Positions 1-8,679 of a stretch of 64,000 nt of DNA are shown here, one piece after another. Where the stretch lies: the NCBI RefSeq assembly GCF_030412785.1, contig NZ_CP125296.1, forward strand, positions 1,798,001-1,862,000, written 5' to 3'. The stretch's first letter is position 1. Every line of letters starts with the position of its first letter. This stretch comes from Paraburkholderia sabiae (GTDB lineage: Bacteria; Pseudomonadota; Gammaproteobacteria; Burkholderiales; Burkholderiaceae). A program made the position numbers and the translations under genes. Under the pieces are notes generated by a model. That model worked only from the letters and a program-made list of their open reading frames with translations, was not told where the DNA came from and searched no databases.

Positions 1-260
1 CCGTACATACGGTTGCTCACGCAGTCGAATGGTTGAGGCAACCTATATGAAGGTTTAATACGCGCGACCAACGACGCGCACGGACGCGGCTTCGCGTTGA
101 GCGCGAACGCATGCGGCGGGTCGTCACACATGCGCGCGAACCGAAAAGAAACGAAGGGAAAAGGAAGCTGAAACAGACGCTAAACGAACACCTTGTTGCG
201 TTCGTTTAGCACTCGGGAGGGAGAGAGGTCAGAGAGTGGACAGCAGCCCGTCAGAGAGCC
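1..260. other. Intergenic/window edge, no gene recognised
   Basis: No reading frame with a plausible start, ribosome-binding site and coding character was found. The only clear structure is the inverted repeat at 179-210, listed separately. The region lies downstream of the response regulator that ends at 261 on the minus strand. It could include the promoter or tail of a gene outside the window. Confidence 0.5.
179..210 (-). terminator. Perfect 11-bp inverted repeat downstream of the FixJ-type regulator
   Basis: GCTAAACGAAC (179-189) and GTTCGTTTAGC (200-210) form a perfect 11-bp stem with a 10-nt loop, starting 51 nt past the stop codon at 261. On the minus strand the following DNA is T/C-rich (from 178 downwards) but has no uninterrupted T run. 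A rho-independent-like terminator is the simplest reading; an operator is possible. Confidence 0.45.
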
Positions 261-935
261 TCAGGAACCGCGCTGCGTGCGCGTCGTTGCGCCGGAATCG
301 AGCGACTTCACGCCGAGCGCTTCCGCCTTCAGAACGAAATCGGCAAGCGAGCGCGATTCCATCTTTTTCATCGCCTGGCCGCGATGGATCTTCACGGTGA
401 TTTCGCTGAGGTTCATCTCGGCGGCGATCTGCTTGTTCATCAGGCCGCTCGCGACAAAGGCCATCACTTCGCGCTCGCGCGGCGTCAGCGACTCGTACAT
501 ACGGCGCAGATCGGAAACCGAACGTTCGGACTTTCTGCGCTCCGCGTCCCGCGCGAGCGCGTTCGCGACGGCGTCGAGCATGTCCTGATCGCGGAACGGT
601 TTGGCGAGAAAGTCCATCGCGCCCGCCTTCATCGCCTTCACGGACATCGCAATGTCGCCGTGTGCCGTCATGAAGATGATGGGCACGCGCACGTCGCCCG
701 ACGCAATCTGCTCCTGCACGGCGAGACCGCTCTGGCCTTTGAGGCGCACGTCGAGAATCAGGCAACTGGGCATGTCGGGCTTGTCGAACGACAGAAACTC
801 CTGCGCGGACGCGAACGCCTCGACGCGCAAGCCCACCGAGCGCAGCAGCATCGAGACGGCCGCGCGCATCGAATCGTCGTCGTCGACGACATAGACGATC
901 GACGGGTCCGGGTCGTTCATTTCATCGCTGCTCAT
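261..935 (-). CDS. FixJ/LuxR-type two-component response regulator
   Basis: A 224-residue response regulator. The N-terminal receiver (about residues 12-130) has the acidic pocket (DDDD, 18-21), phospho-acceptor D62, T90 and K112. The C-terminal LuxR/FixJ helix-turn-helix (about 155-215) contains LTPREREVM and the recognition region ending in MNLSEITVKIHRG. It should be a DNA-binding output protein phosphorylated by the kinase encoded just upstream. The start at 935 is preceded by AAAGGAA and overlaps the kinase stop (922) by 14 nt, so translation is probably coupled. Longer upstream extensions in this frame are low-complexity and overlap the kinase, so they were rejected. The target genes and signal are not visible. 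Confidence 0.93.
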   Translation of the reverse strand: MSSDEMNDPDPSIVYVVDDDDSMRAAVSMLLRSVGLRVEAFASAQEFLSFDKPDMPSCLILDVRLKGQSGLAVQEQIASGDVRVPIIFMTAHGDIAMSVKAMKAGAMDFLAKPFRDQDMLDAVANALARDAERRKSERSVSDLRRMYESLTPREREVMAFVASGLMNKQIAAEMNLSEITVKIHRGQAMKKMESRSLADFVLKAEALGVKSLDSGATTRTQRGS

Positions 936-3138
936 CGCACGTTCCTTTATCGATCGGCAAAACGAATTGCATCGTCGCGCCCTGTCCTTCCTGAGACTCG
1001 GCCCAGATACGCCCGCCGTGCGCCTCGACGATGGAGCGGCAGATGGACAGGCCCATGCCCATGCCATCCGTCTTCGTCGTGAAGAACGCGTTGAAAAGCC
1101 GCCCGACGTTCTCCTCGCTGATGCCCGTTCCCGAATCTTCGATGACGACCTGTCCGTAATTCCCGTCGACGCGGCTCGTCGCGATCCGCATGCGCCGCGC
1201 GCGGCCCCGCATCTGCTCCGACCCACTTGCCATCGCCTGCACGCCATTCATCACGAGATTGATGACGACCTGCTGCAACTGCACGCGGTCGCCGCAGACG
1301 AGCGGCGGCGGCTCCGCAAAAGTCGCTTCGAGTTCGACGCGCGCGGCGTCGAGTTCGCGCCGCACAAGCTCGATCGATTCTCTCACGATACCGTTCAGGT
1401 CGAGCACGGCCTGGCTCGGATCGCGCTTCTGCGCCATCGAGCGGATTTGCCGGATCACGTCGCTCGCGCGCTTCGCGTCGCGCACCATCTGTCCGATCGA
1501 CTGGCCGACTTCGCCAAGATCGGGCTTCGCGCGATTCAGCCAGCGCGTCGCGGCATCGCCCGCCGTGACGATCGCGGCGAGCGGCTGCGTGACTTCGTGC
1601 GCGATCGACGCCGCCAGTTCGCCGAGCATCGTCACGCGCGTCACGTGCGCGAGTTCCGCCGTCGAGCGGTCGAGTGCGTCCTGCGCAAGCTGCCGCTCCG
1701 TCACGTCCATCAGCGCACCGACGTATTCGATATTCGCCGATTGCGGCACGGCCAGATGCGCGACGTAATGCACGTACTTGATGCGGCCATCGGGCATCTG
1801 CAGCCGATGCTCGACATCGACATACGGCGAGCCCGACATGCCCGCTTCGTAGGTTTCGCGCACCAGCGCGAGATCGTCGGGATGCGTACGCGCGAGAATC
1901 AGTTGCATGCCGGGCATGTAGTCCGGCGAATATTCGAAGATCCGATAAACCTCGTCGGACCACCACATCTCGCCCGCGGGCAGACGCGTCGCGATACTGC
2001 CCGTGCGGCTCAGGCGCTGCGCGTCGGACAGGAAAGCCTCGCTGCGCTCCAGCGCCTGCTCGGCCTGCTTGCGCTCTTCGATGTCGGTATTCACGCCGTA
2101 CCAGCGAAGAATGCGGCCGTCCTGATCGCGCAGCGGCTCCGCACCGATATGCATCCAGCGGTAAACGCCGTTGCTCTGGCGAATGCGCGAGACGTTCTCA
2201 AACGGCTTGCCCGTTGCAATCGCGCCGCGCCACGCCGCGTGCATCGCGGGCCAGTCGTCGGGATGCACGATCGACGTCCACACGTCGCCGCTATTGCCTG
2301 CGAGCGTGATGCCGAGTTCGTTCCAGCGCCGGTTGATGTAGCTCAGTTCACCGTCGCGCGACGAACTCCAGACCATGCCGGGAATCGCGTCGATGGTCGC
2401 GCGCAGCTCTTCCTGCTGACGCAGCAACTCGGCTTCCATGCGCTTGCGCACGGTGATGTCGTTGTTGGTGGCGAGCACCGCGCGCGGCCTGCCCTTGTCG
2501 TCGCGCCACAGCGCAAAGCGGCTCGACACGATGACGGTACTGCCGTCGCTGCGCACGCGCTGCAATTCGCCTTCCCAGCGTCCGTTGCGCACCACTTCGT
2601 CGCGCAGTTCGTCGACGGGAATCGACGACGTGGTGCGCGTCAGTTCGTGAATCGGCTGACCGATGGCCTGACTCGCGGTCCAGCCGTACAGCTCTTCGGC
2701 GCCCTGATTCCAGAACGTGATGCGATCGCTCATGTCATAGGCGACGATCGCATCGTGCGTCAGGTTGAGCAACTGGATCTGCTCCTGCAGCCGCGCCGTG
2801 TTCGCCTGATTGCGCAGCGCGAGAAAGGACGTCGTGCCGATGGCGAGCAGACTCACCACGCAGCGCGCGATCGAACCACCCGAGTAGTTCTCGTCGTGCG
2901 ACATCAGGAAGGCGACGAGCGTCAGCACGACGCACGTGCAGGCAGTCGCAATCGCCGCCTGGCGCGAGCCCGTCGATGCGACCATCAGCACCACGACCAC
3001 GTACAGCACGGCAATGGCGATGTCGAGCGGCGTCAGCGCGTCGATCACGAAGACGATCACGCCGATGACGGCGGCAAGCGTAAAGAGAACGCGCGCGTCG
3101 CGCGGCGACGTCATGCCTGCGCCCTGACGGAACATCAT
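922..3138 (-). CDS. Membrane multi-PAS sensor histidine kinase (FixL-like)
   Basis: A 738-residue sensor kinase. Hydrophobic segments at about 17-110 form a small membrane-anchoring sensor without a large periplasmic loop. Three PAS modules follow (about 115-235, 245-360, 370-485), then HisKA with H514 in SIAHEVTQPL and an HATPase domain with the N box (NLVMNGVQA), G1 (DSGTGI) and G2 (GMGMGLS). The PAS modules have no obvious heme histidine signature, so an oxygen-sensing role should not be assumed. The ATG at 3138 follows ACGGAG and begins with two Met codons; a start at M9 is possible. It sits between a lone receiver (3374-3757) and a FixJ-type regulator, forming one minus-strand operon. 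Confidence 0.92.
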   Translation of the reverse strand: MMFRQGAGMTSPRDARVLFTLAAVIGVIVFVIDALTPLDIAIAVLYVVVVLMVASTGSRQAAIATACTCVVLTLVAFLMSHDENYSGGSIARCVVSLLAIGTTSFLALRNQANTARLQEQIQLLNLTHDAIVAYDMSDRITFWNQGAEELYGWTASQAIGQPIHELTRTTSSIPVDELRDEVVRNGRWEGELQRVRSDGSTVIVSSRFALWRDDKGRPRAVLATNNDITVRKRMEAELLRQQEELRATIDAIPGMVWSSSRDGELSYINRRWNELGITLAGNSGDVWTSIVHPDDWPAMHAAWRGAIATGKPFENVSRIRQSNGVYRWMHIGAEPLRDQDGRILRWYGVNTDIEERKQAEQALERSEAFLSDAQRLSRTGSIATRLPAGEMWWSDEVYRIFEYSPDYMPGMQLILARTHPDDLALVRETYEAGMSGSPYVDVEHRLQMPDGRIKYVHYVAHLAVPQSANIEYVGALMDVTERQLAQDALDRSTAELAHVTRVTMLGELAASIAHEVTQPLAAIVTAGDAATRWLNRAKPDLGEVGQSIGQMVRDAKRASDVIRQIRSMAQKRDPSQAVLDLNGIVRESIELVRRELDAARVELEATFAEPPPLVCGDRVQLQQVVINLVMNGVQAMASGSEQMRGRARRMRIATSRVDGNYGQVVIEDSGTGISEENVGRLFNAFFTTKTDGMGMGLSICRSIVEAHGGRIWAESQEGQGATMQFVLPIDKGTCDEQR

Positions 3139-3373
3139 GACGCTCCGTGAATGCGATGTGTCGCAGACAGATGGAATGGACGGCACATCTTCGGCATAGG
3201 CGTTCCTCGCGAGCGTTTTTCTGCGGGCAGCGCTACCCCGGTTCGCGCCGCGGCATGCACCGCTCGACACCCGGACATCCAGGAAGCCGGCCCATTTAGA
3301 TCCGGTTTGGATTCTAGCCGAATACCTCGAAACCCCTTGAGGTAGGGTCGCGACGCGGCGAAGCGCGTCCGCC

Positions 3374-3757
3374 TCATTCGCCACAGACGCTGTCGGGCTC
3401 TATCCTCGCGAGACAGCGCGATACTTCGCCGCCGTCGACGGGTTTGGTCAGCACGCACATCGCGCCCAGATCGAGCGCCTGGCGGCGCACCGCGTCGGAG
3501 GCGAAAGCGGAGATGAAAATGATGGGCTGCGTGACGCCCATTTCCAGCAGATGACGATACATGTCGAGACCGCTCATGCCGGGCATCTGCACATCGGAGA
3601 TGATGCAGGCGACATTGCTCGCGATGCCGGATGCGAGAAACGCCTCGGCCGATGCATACAGCCGGACGTCCCAATCCAGCGAACGAACGAGGCTCGACAT
3701 CGCGGTGCGGACGGATTCGTCGTCGTCGATGACGGAAGCGATCGGGTTGTTGTGCAA
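3374..3757 (-). CDS. Single-domain response regulator (receiver only)
   Basis: A 127-residue stand-alone receiver with acidic pocket DDDE (11-14), phospho-acceptor D55 in IISDVQMPG, a conserved Ser at the Thr/Ser switch position (FISAFA) and a TKPV lysine. No output domain is present, as in CheY-like or phosphorelay-intermediate proteins. The start is a TTG with GAGGAAAG 4 nt upstream; no better ATG exists. It is the first gene of the minus-strand operon with the PAS kinase and FixJ-type regulator. It may act as a second phosphate acceptor or sink for that kinase. Confidence 0.85.
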   Translation of the reverse strand: MHNNPIASVIDDDESVRTAMSSLVRSLDWDVRLYASAEAFLASGIASNVACIISDVQMPGMSGLDMYRHLLEMGVTQPIIFISAFASDAVRRQALDLGAMCVLTKPVDGGEVSRCLARIEPDSVCGE

Positions 3758-4105
3758 GCGACTTTCCTCGGCCGTTAGTTGACAACGGCATGCTGCTGCG
3801 TAATGCCGTTCAAGGTGAGTTCATCTTATGGGAATAGGCGCGCGGGGAGAATCATATGTAGGTATAGTCCTGCCAGCCTTACGGCGCGCGGCTTGCTGCG
3901 GGCTTGCGGTTACAGGCCTGCCAACCTGCCCCGGGACGTTTTCGCGCCGTGCGCCGTGCATTTTTCGAGCGGCCCGTTCGTTAAGAAAACCTGCGGGCGC
4001 GAGACCTACCTACATTGTCGACATCGCGGGCCGTCGCGCCCCAATCCCGTTGACGGATCGCCCATTACGGGCCGCGCCGTCTTCCTGCAAACAAGGAAAT
4101 ACCAA
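3758..4105. other. Intergenic region (348 bp) between divergent genes
   Basis: No gene is supported here. It should contain the divergent promoters of the lone receiver and the H-NS-like gene. An 8-bp inverted repeat, AACGGCAT (3784-3791) with ATGCCGTT (3803-3810), lies close to the receiver start. A 9-mer, ATGTAGGTA, occurs near 3856 and again inverted near 4006; its meaning is unclear. Confidence 0.5.
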
Positions 4106-4360
4106 GTGTCCGCCGTCATTGAACATCTCGAAGGCGAAGCGCGCGAGCGCCTGATTCTCTGGCTCAAACGCCGCATGGAGGAGTGCGATATCACGCTGGA
4201 AGCGCTGCAGCATGCGCTCCAGCAGGATATCGACGCAGTACGCAGCATCCGCTACCGCGATGCATCGGGCAATACGTGGACGGGTGAAGGCGATCAGCCG
4301 GAATGGCTGCGCCGGGCGGTCGCGGCGGGGCAAAGCATCGATCACTTTCTGTGCGCGTGA
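4106..4360 (+). CDS. Small H-NS-family nucleoid protein
   Basis: An 84-residue protein. Residues 1-45 are a charged helical region (EARERLILWLKRRMEECD) suited to dimerisation. The C terminus (about 50-84) has the H-NS DNA-binding pattern RYRDASGNTWTGEGDQPEWLRRA, in which the W-G-E-G-P-W core matches Burkholderia H-NS-like proteins (where W-x-G-x-G-x-x-P-x-W-l is usual). The start chosen is a GTG at 4106 with AAGGAA 7 nt upstream; the longer frame upstream lacks coding character. It probably acts as a xenogeneic silencer or nucleoid-associated protein. A strong hairpin-T terminator lies 130 nt downstream. Confidence 0.85.
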   Translation: MSAVIEHLEGEARERLILWLKRRMEECDITLEALQHALQQDIDAVRSIRYRDASGNTWTGEGDQPEWLRRAVAAGQSIDHFLCA

Positions 4361-4515
4361 CGCGGGCGGCATCGGGATCGACAGCAATTGTGATGGATAT
4401 GTGTCGGCGCTTAAGCGTCCCTTCATCTTTGGGCGTCTATGCTCCTATCCGGTTCCCGTGCACCCCCTCGTAACCACGAGAACCAATTTAGCCGACGATG
4501 ACGTCGGCTTTTTTT
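4361..4515 (+). ncRNA. Candidate small RNA or 3' UTR ending in a strong terminator
   Basis: Between the H-NS-like stop and 4515 there is no reading frame, but two consecutive hairpins occur: CTCGT-AACC-ACGAG (about 4467-4480) and the terminator at 4490-4515. A 130-nt untranslated tail ending in a classic terminator could be a long 3' UTR or a separate sRNA. No convincing promoter could be fixed inside it, so this is tentative. Confidence 0.25.
4490..4515 (+). terminator. Rho-independent terminator
   Basis: AGCCGACG (4490-4497), a four-base ATGA loop, and CGTCGGCT (4502-4509) followed by a run of seven T residues. It ends plus-strand transcription from the H-NS-like gene or a candidate sRNA before the convergent PilZ gene. 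Confidence 0.9.
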
Positions 4516-4547
4516 CGCGCGTGCTTAAACGGATGATTCAAGCGGGT

Positions 4548-5474
4548 TCAAGCGAGCCGCCCGTCGCGCAGCGGCGGACGCTCGGCGGGCACGGCGCCCG
4601 TCAGCACGTCCATCACGAAGTCTTTGACCAGCGCGCGCACGTCGCCCGAGGTATTGCCGAACTCGGCGCCCACCAGGGTTTCCCCGCCCTTCGTACGCCG
4701 GTTGCGCGCGATGCAGTTCAGCGGCGCCGTGCGCACGCGGCCCGCGCGCGACAGCGGCAACGAAAGCTTGAAATGCTCGCCGGGCGCAAGCGAATTCGAG
4801 TTCACGAGCAGACCGACGCCCGCCGCACTCAGATCGACGGCGCGGACTTCCGTGCCCGCCATCGACAGATCGTTTCTGGACAGGTGCGCCGTCACGTCGA
4901 TGCCGACACGCACATGCCGGCGCAGCGCGCGCGAGCGGACTTCCGTGGGATAGCGCAGATACAGCACGTCGAACGGCGACGCATGGCGGCCGATCACTTC
5001 CGATTCGAACGCATGCCGGTAGCGGCCCGCGATGAATTGCCCCTCGACGGCCTCGCCGGGCACAAAAGCGGGATCGACGTCCTTGCCCGCGAGCAGCAGG
5101 CTGACGTCGTCGAGCACGCCCACATAGCGCGTGCGCGACGAGATGGCCGGGCCGCTGGCCAGCGTGATGACGAAGTCTTCGGGTGTGCAGCCCGCCTGGG
5201 GAAAGGCGCCGACGAACACCTGTTCGTCGTGTTCGCGCCGTGTGCGCGCGGCGGACGCGGGCGCGGCTTCTTCCTGTGCGGACGACGCGTCGTTGCGGCG
5301 TTCGCCGGGAAGCAGCTGCCTGAACGGCCCTAACGCAAAGAGTCGCTCGCATTGTTCCGCGCTCTGGACGATGTGCCCGCGGCCCATCAGCAGCTTGCCG
5401 TCCGCCGTGTAGACGGAAAACGGCAGCGGAACTCCGATCGTGACTTCCCGTTGCGACAGCGGCACCAACGGCAT
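4548..5474 (-). CDS. PilZ-domain (YcgR-like) c-di-GMP-binding protein
   Basis: A 308-residue cytoplasmic protein. The C-terminal PilZ domain (about 180-295) carries the c-di-GMP motifs: the arginine cluster RRHVR and, downstream, DLSAAGVG, matching the RxxxR plus D/NxSxxG pattern. A preceding beta-rich segment (about 85-175) resembles the flagellar-brake PilZN domain. The first 60 residues, starting VPLPFSVYTADGKLLMGRGH, look like a separate small N-terminal domain of unknown function. The ATG at 5474 follows GAGGAGAG. It probably links c-di-GMP to motility or surface functions; no flagellar genes are nearby, so the partner is unknown. Confidence 0.85.
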   Translation of the reverse strand: MPLVPLSQREVTIGVPLPFSVYTADGKLLMGRGHIVQSAEQCERLFALGPFRQLLPGERRNDASSAQEEAAPASAARTRREHDEQVFVGAFPQAGCTPEDFVITLASGPAISSRTRYVGVLDDVSLLLAGKDVDPAFVPGEAVEGQFIAGRYRHAFESEVIGRHASPFDVLYLRYPTEVRSRALRRHVRVGIDVTAHLSRNDLSMAGTEVRAVDLSAAGVGLLVNSNSLAPGEHFKLSLPLSRAGRVRTAPLNCIARNRRTKGGETLVGAEFGNTSGDVRALVKDFVMDVLTGAVPAERPPLRDGRLA

Positions 5475-5745
5475 GACTCGTTCTCTCCTCTCGATGGCTT
5501 TTCTGGTTTTTCACTGCCTCGCGATTTGCGCAAATCCGAAGCAGCAGCAAGTATGCACGACGTCGGGTTCTTGACCAACCAGGCAAACGTTTGTCTGCGT
5601 CGATTGTTTCCCCACACGAAAAAGCGCCGGATCGCACGCGACGCCAGGATCGCAACACTTCCTTTCCCGCGGCTCAAGAATGTTCACGGCCGCGCGTCCC
5701 TATAATGGCTGGCATCGAAAGCCCTATCTCACAGGAAGGCTCGAC

Positions 5746-6171
5746 ATGACTACCCAGGCACTCACCGCCGGCATCGATCACGTTGGACTGAGCGTGCGCG
5801 ATCTGAACCAGACGCGCGACTTCTTCGTCGAATGCCTGCACTGGAAGCAGGTCGGCGAACGACCCGAGTATCCCGCCGCTTTCGTATCGGATGGGCACGT
5901 GATGCTGACGCTCTGGCAAGTCACGAATCAGGACAAGCTGGTCGCATTCGATCGCAAGAGCAACGTCGGTTTGCATCACCTTGCGCTGCGCGTCGGCAGC
6001 GAAGAAGCGCTCGATGAGATTTTCCGACGCGTGTCGGCGTGGCCCGGCGTGAAGATCGAGTTTGCGCCCGAGAATCTCGGCCCCGGACCCAAGCGTCACA
6101 CGATGATCTACGAACCCGGCGGCATCCGCCTCGAGTTCGATTTCGATCCGCGTCTGAAGGCGGCGAGCTGA
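5746..6171 (+). CDS. VOC-superfamily protein (glyoxalase/dioxygenase fold)
   Basis: A 141-residue single-module vicinal-oxygen-chelate protein. It shows the paired beta-alpha-beta-beta-beta pattern, with possible metal ligands in IDHVGLSV (N-terminal His), GLHHLALRV (central His) and the C-terminal Glu of EPGGIRLEFDF. Substrates of such proteins (methylglyoxal adducts, catechols, antibiotics) cannot be assigned from sequence alone. The ATG at 5746 follows AGGAAGG. It is monocistronic, divergent from the PilZ gene and followed by a LysR gene. Confidence 0.85.
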   Translation: MTTQALTAGIDHVGLSVRDLNQTRDFFVECLHWKQVGERPEYPAAFVSDGHVMLTLWQVTNQDKLVAFDRKSNVGLHHLALRVGSEEALDEIFRRVSAWPGVKIEFAPENLGPGPKRHTMIYEPGGIRLEFDFDPRLKAAS

Positions 6172-6214
6172 GCCGCACGCTTCATTACGATCAGACAAGG
6201 GCGCGGCAGTCAGC

Positions 6215-6231
6215 TATCACCCCGGGTGATA
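6215..6231. promoter_or_regulatory. 17-bp palindrome upstream of lysR, candidate operator
   Basis: TATCACCC-C-GGGTGATA is perfectly symmetric around one base, and a further TATCAC copy follows at 6236-6241. It lies about 90 bp upstream of the LysR start at 6322, a usual position for a LysR recognition or activation site or for autoregulation. Confidence 0.4.
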
Positions 6232-6321
6232 CCCCTATCACAACAAACCGCGCGTTCTCCTCGTGATCTGTTGCTAGAGTGATGCCAGTGCAGTCTGGCG
6301 GCAACGGAGCAGAGGTTGAAC

Positions 6322-7269
6322 ATGGACCAGCTTTATATGTTGAGGGCGTTCGTCTCGGCGGCGCAACATCAGAGTTTCAGCAAGGCAGCGACCTCGCTGG
6401 GCGTAACGACTGGCTCCATTTCGAAGGCGATCGCGAAGCTCGAAACGTCGATCCAGACGCGCGTGCTCCATCGCACGACGCGCTCCGTCACGCTGACGGA
6501 AGAGGCGCAATCGTACTATCTGAGTTGCTGCCGGCTGCTCGAAGAACTCGACGAAGCGAATCGCCGCATCATGCGCGAACGCGAAGTGGATAGCGGCAAG
6601 CTGCGTCTCGTGATTCATCCCATGCTGGTCAGCGATACGTTCTCGCAGTTTCTGGCGAGCTATCGCGACGTCGCGCCCAATGTGAATCTGGTGGTCTCCG
6701 TGCACGAAGGCGCCGTCAATCTCTATGACGGCCAGTTCGACATGGCGATGCTGCCGCCGCATCAGGTCGAACAGTCGGCTGTGATTCGCAGGACCCTGTT
6801 CAAATCGTCGCGTTCGCTCGTCGCGTCGGCCGACTATCTCGCGCAACGCGGCACGCCGCGCCGCGCCGCCGATCTCTCCGAACACTTCCTGTTGCTGCCG
6901 ACCCAATCGCGTCAGCGCAACACGAACTACGTGCAGATGATCGAAAACGGCGAACCCGTGCAGGTCATTCCGATGTCGTCGATGGATGGCAACGATGTGC
7001 TGCTGCGCGCAGCAGCGCTCGCGGGCGCAGGCATCGCCGAGTTACCCGAAGCGATTGCGCGTGAAGATGTGGCGATGGGCAAGCTGGTTCCCGTCTTGCC
7101 CGCGTGTTCGATCTCGGACAGCGAAGTCGAAGTCTGCCTGTTCTATTCGCACCGGGAATTGCTGCCTGCGCGCTTCAGAACCTTCGTCGACTTTTGCACG
7201 GAGTTTTTTCGTCTCAACAACACACGCCGACGCGCGCCTTTTCTGGATGCGCAGCAGCAGGCTGCCTGA
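6322..7269 (+). CDS. LysR-family transcriptional regulator
   Basis: A 315-residue LysR-type regulator. The N-terminal winged helix (about 3-62) contains FVSAAQHQSFSKAATSLGVTTGSISKAIAKLE, and the ligand-binding domain spans about 90-295. It resembles the DmlR/CrgA-like group with short RTTRSVTLTEEA after the helix-turn-helix. The ATG at 6322 with AGAGG 6 nt upstream was preferred to the in-frame TTG at 6316. A palindromic candidate operator lies upstream (6215-6231). It converges with another LysR gene (7278-8165), so no target is implied by a divergent neighbour. Confidence 0.9.
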   Translation: MDQLYMLRAFVSAAQHQSFSKAATSLGVTTGSISKAIAKLETSIQTRVLHRTTRSVTLTEEAQSYYLSCCRLLEELDEANRRIMREREVDSGKLRLVIHPMLVSDTFSQFLASYRDVAPNVNLVVSVHEGAVNLYDGQFDMAMLPPHQVEQSAVIRRTLFKSSRSLVASADYLAQRGTPRRAADLSEHFLLLPTQSRQRNTNYVQMIENGEPVQVIPMSSMDGNDVLLRAAALAGAGIAELPEAIAREDVAMGKLVPVLPACSISDSEVEVCLFYSHRELLPARFRTFVDFCTEFFRLNNTRRRAPFLDAQQQAA

Positions 7270-7277
7270 CAGGCCAC

Positions 7278-8165
7278 TCAGGCTGCCGCCATCGCGGGGC
7301 CGAGCTGCGAACGGGTGACATCGACGAAAGCCTGCATCGCGCTCGACACATAAGCGTCGTGGCGACGGATGAACAGCGTGGCGACCTGCGCTTTCTCCGG
7401 CGGCAGCGTATGCAGCGCGACGATCTCCTGTTCGGCCGCGTTGGCTACCACGCCGCGCGGCAACAGCGTCACGCCGATATCGGCCGCAACACACGCGATG
7501 ATCGCGTCGAGCGAACCGAATTCGAGCGGCGTGGCCGTGAGTATCCCCTTCTCCGCGAGCAGCGCATCGAGCCGCTGACGATACGAACAACCCATCCTGA
7601 ACACGATCGTCTTGAGATCGGGCGACGCGGATAGCGCATCGATCGAACGCACGTTGCGCGACGTCACCAGCACCAGTTCTTCCTGGAAAATCATTTCGGC
7701 GTGCAGGTCGGGATGATCGACGGGGCCCGCGACGAATGCGCCGTCGAGGCGACATGCCGCGACGTCTTCCGTGAGACTGCAACTCGTGCCCGTCGTCAGC
7801 GACAGACGCACTTGCGGATAGATGCCCGCGAAATTGCTGAGGATGGGCGACAGCCGCAGCGCCGCCGTTGTTTCGAGCGTGCCGAGCGCGAGCGTGCCGG
7901 CAGGCGGACCGTCGTCGACTGCGGCGAGCCGCGCGTCCGCGAGCAGCTTCGCGATGCGCGCAGCGTACGGCAGCATCCGTTGGCCTGCGGGCGTCAGGCT
8001 GACGCCGCGCACATGCCGTTGAAACAGCGCGACGCCGATCTCCCGTTCGAGAGCGCGGATTCGTGCTGTCACGTTGGACTGAACGGTATGAAGTTCGACG
8101 GCCGCCCGGTTCATGCTGCCGTGACGGGCCACTGCCTCGAATACCTTGAGGTCGGCGACATCCAT
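7278..8165 (-). CDS. LysR-family transcriptional regulator
   Basis: A 295-residue LysR-type regulator. The N-terminal helix-turn-helix (about 2-60) contains FEAVARHGSMNRAAVELHTVQSNVTARIRALE. The substrate-binding domain (about 88-290) includes TTGTSCSLTEDVAACRLDGAFVAG, typical of the small-molecule pocket in this group. The effector and targets are unknown. It ends 8 bp from the convergent LysR stop at 7269. The ATG at 8165 starts exactly at the conserved MDVADLKVFEAV. Confidence 0.9.
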   Translation of the reverse strand: MDVADLKVFEAVARHGSMNRAAVELHTVQSNVTARIRALEREIGVALFQRHVRGVSLTPAGQRMLPYAARIAKLLADARLAAVDDGPPAGTLALGTLETTAALRLSPILSNFAGIYPQVRLSLTTGTSCSLTEDVAACRLDGAFVAGPVDHPDLHAEMIFQEELVLVTSRNVRSIDALSASPDLKTIVFRMGCSYRQRLDALLAEKGILTATPLEFGSLDAIIACVAADIGVTLLPRGVVANAAEQEIVALHTLPPEKAQVATLFIRRHDAYVSSAMQAFVDVTRSQLGPAMAAA

Positions 8166-8332
8166 GCTGAGTACCTCGATGAAATCCTGAAGGCCTTTGC
8201 GCGGCCCGCGGGTCGACGCTCATCGTACACCAAAGATCTCGCGCTCACCGGCGGAGTGATCGGCTTTGAAGGCGTTCGACAATGCAAAACACGCGCATCA
8301 TGCGCGCGCTTTGCACACTCGCCGCCCCTCGA

Positions 8333-8644
8333 TTAAGGACGCGCGTAGACGGAATCCAGGCCAATCACTTCACGTGCTTTCGCAGGCGCACCCGAAGCCG
8401 ATTGACCGCCGGCAGCTTCGCCGTATGCCGAGTTCGCCGCGTACTGCTGCGCACTGATACGTGCCTCTGCTTCGAGCAGATTCTTCGGATACTGGGCGGC
8501 ATCGACAGCGGCGTTGTAGCCGGCCTGTTGCAATTCGACCAGTTGTGCGCGGACTTCGGCGCGCGTCAACGGCTGGCTCGACTGCGCGAACGAAACGGCG
8601 GGAAGCGTCAACAGCGCAGCGATAACAAGCGATTGGAGTTTCAT
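8333..8644 (-). CDS. DUF4148-family secreted small protein
   Basis: A 103-residue protein with a Sec signal peptide (MKLQSLVIAALLTLPAVSFA, cleaved near residue 20). The mature part carries the DUF4148 signature LTRAEVRAQLVELQQAGYNAA and a following Tyr/Pro-rich stretch. DUF4148 proteins are abundant in Burkholderiales and their function is not established. The start is the ATG just before the signal peptide; the ribosome-binding site is weak (GAGATAG). An unusually strong 12-bp hairpin (8680-8716) lies in the probable 5' UTR, 36 nt upstream of the start codon. Confidence 0.85.
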   Translation of the reverse strand: MKLQSLVIAALLTLPAVSFAQSSQPLTRAEVRAQLVELQQAGYNAAVDAAQYPKNLLEAEARISAQQYAANSAYGEAAGGQSASGAPAKAREVIGLDSVYARP

Positions 8645-8679
8645 GGTTTCTATCTCACGAGAGTGGGGTGAATCACAGG

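Noticed and set aside
3854..4014. An inverted 9-bp pair, ATGTAGGTA and TACCTACAT, 150 bp apart
   Set aside because: Too short and distant to be a convincing structure; chance occurrence cannot be excluded.
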